This document shows positions 7,938 to 8,227 of a stretch of 8,227 bases of DNA, in pieces. The notes under the pieces were generated by a model. The model ran no database searches. It was given only the letters and a program-made list of their open reading frames with translations, and was not told the origin of the DNA. The position numbers were made by a program, and so were the translations under genes. The stretch covers positions 1-8,227 of the forward strand of contig JASLBS010000125.1 in assembly GCA_030146405.1 (NCBI GenBank), written 5' to 3'. How positions within the stretch are numbered: position 1 is the first letter of the stretch; the number at the start of each line of letters is the position of its first letter. The stretch comes from Arthrobacter sp. (lineage in GTDB: Bacteria; Actinomycetota; Actinomycetes; Actinomycetales; Micrococcaceae).

Positions 7938-8227
7938 TTACTTGAGGGTGACCGTGGCGCCGGCGGCCTCGAGGGTCTCCTTGGCCTTCTCTGCGGCTTC
8001 CTTGGTTGCGCCCTCGAGGACGGCCTTGGGCGCGCTGTCGACGACGTCCTTGGCTTCCTTCAGGCCCAGCGAGGTGAGCGCGCGAACTTCCTTGATCACT
8101 GCGATCTTCTTGTCACCGGCAGCCTCGAGGATGACGTCAAATTCCGTCTGCTCCTCGGCCTCGGCCACGGCTCCGCCACCGGCGGGGCCTGCTACTGCAA
8201 CGGCAGCAGCGGTGACGTCGAAGGTCT
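7938..8227 (-). CDS. rplL: 50S ribosomal protein L7/L12, C-terminal 95 residues (partial, start outside window)
   Basis: Stalk protein of the large ribosomal subunit that recruits and stimulates translational GTPases. The window holds the end of the N-terminal domain (TFDVTAAAVAVAG), the Ala/Gly/Glu-rich hinge (about PAGGGAVAEAEEQ), and the whole C-terminal factor-binding domain: EFDVILEAAGDKKIAVIKEV, LTSLGLKEAKDVVDSAPKAV, and the terminal ATVTLK. Roughly 30 N-terminal residues and the start lie beyond 8227. An apparent GTG start at 8168 falls inside the hinge and is not the real start. rplJ is expected upstream, outside the window. The TAA stop is at 7938-7940, followed by the shared terminator. 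Confidence 0.98.
   Translation of the reverse strand, partial: TFDVTAAAVAVAGPAGGGAVAEAEEQTEFDVILEAAGDKKIAVIKEVRALTSLGLKEAKDVVDSAPKAVLEGATKEAAEKAKETLEAAGATVTLK

Noticed and set aside
7938..8168. A 76-residue version of L7/L12 starting at 8168
   Set aside because: The frame stays open to the right edge and encodes the conserved TFDVTAAAVAVAG segment, so the gene is only cut by the window.

Overview
The window comes from a high-GC Gram-positive bacterium. The RpoB N-terminus (a TTG start followed by VASSTSNNA, then LSFAKIHEPLDVPNLLALQ) and the L7/L12 sequence look like Micrococcaceae, most likely Arthrobacter in the broad sense. This placement rests on remembered family sequences, not on a search.

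Layout from left to right. Positions 1-1892 (minus) are the first 630 codons of rpoB, which runs off the left edge. A 308-bp gap follows (1893-2200), with a candidate rpoB promoter and a long hairpin-bearing leader. Positions 2201-5781 (minus) are a tight three-gene operon transcribed crtE > crtB > crtI: GGPP synthase type, phytoene synthase and phytoene desaturase. A 118-bp divergent control region (5782-5899) separates crtE from idi (5900-6517, plus, type I isopentenyl-diphosphate isomerase). An acetyl-CoA C-acetyltransferase (6602-7801, plus) lies 84 bp after idi. A long perfect hairpin (7854-7888), probably a bidirectional terminator, separates the thiolase from the 3' part of rplL (7938-8227, minus), which runs off the right edge.

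Together the central genes form a compact isoprenoid-to-carotenoid module. Idi interconverts IPP and DMAPP, CrtE condenses them to GGPP, CrtB joins two GGPP into phytoene, and CrtI desaturates phytoene, probably to lycopene. No lycopene elongase or cyclase gene is present here, so any C50 or cyclic end product must be made by genes elsewhere. The thiolase makes or cleaves acetoacetyl-CoA; its link to the pathway is only by position.

The most notable point is the location. The pigment module sits between rplL and rpoB, genes adjacent in many bacteria, and crtEBI points straight into the rpoB leader. The crtE/idi control region carries a short repeated element near each start, and crtE has no recognisable ribosome binding site. 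All enzymes keep their key catalytic residues. I saw no insertion sequence, tRNA, CRISPR array or clearly novel system.
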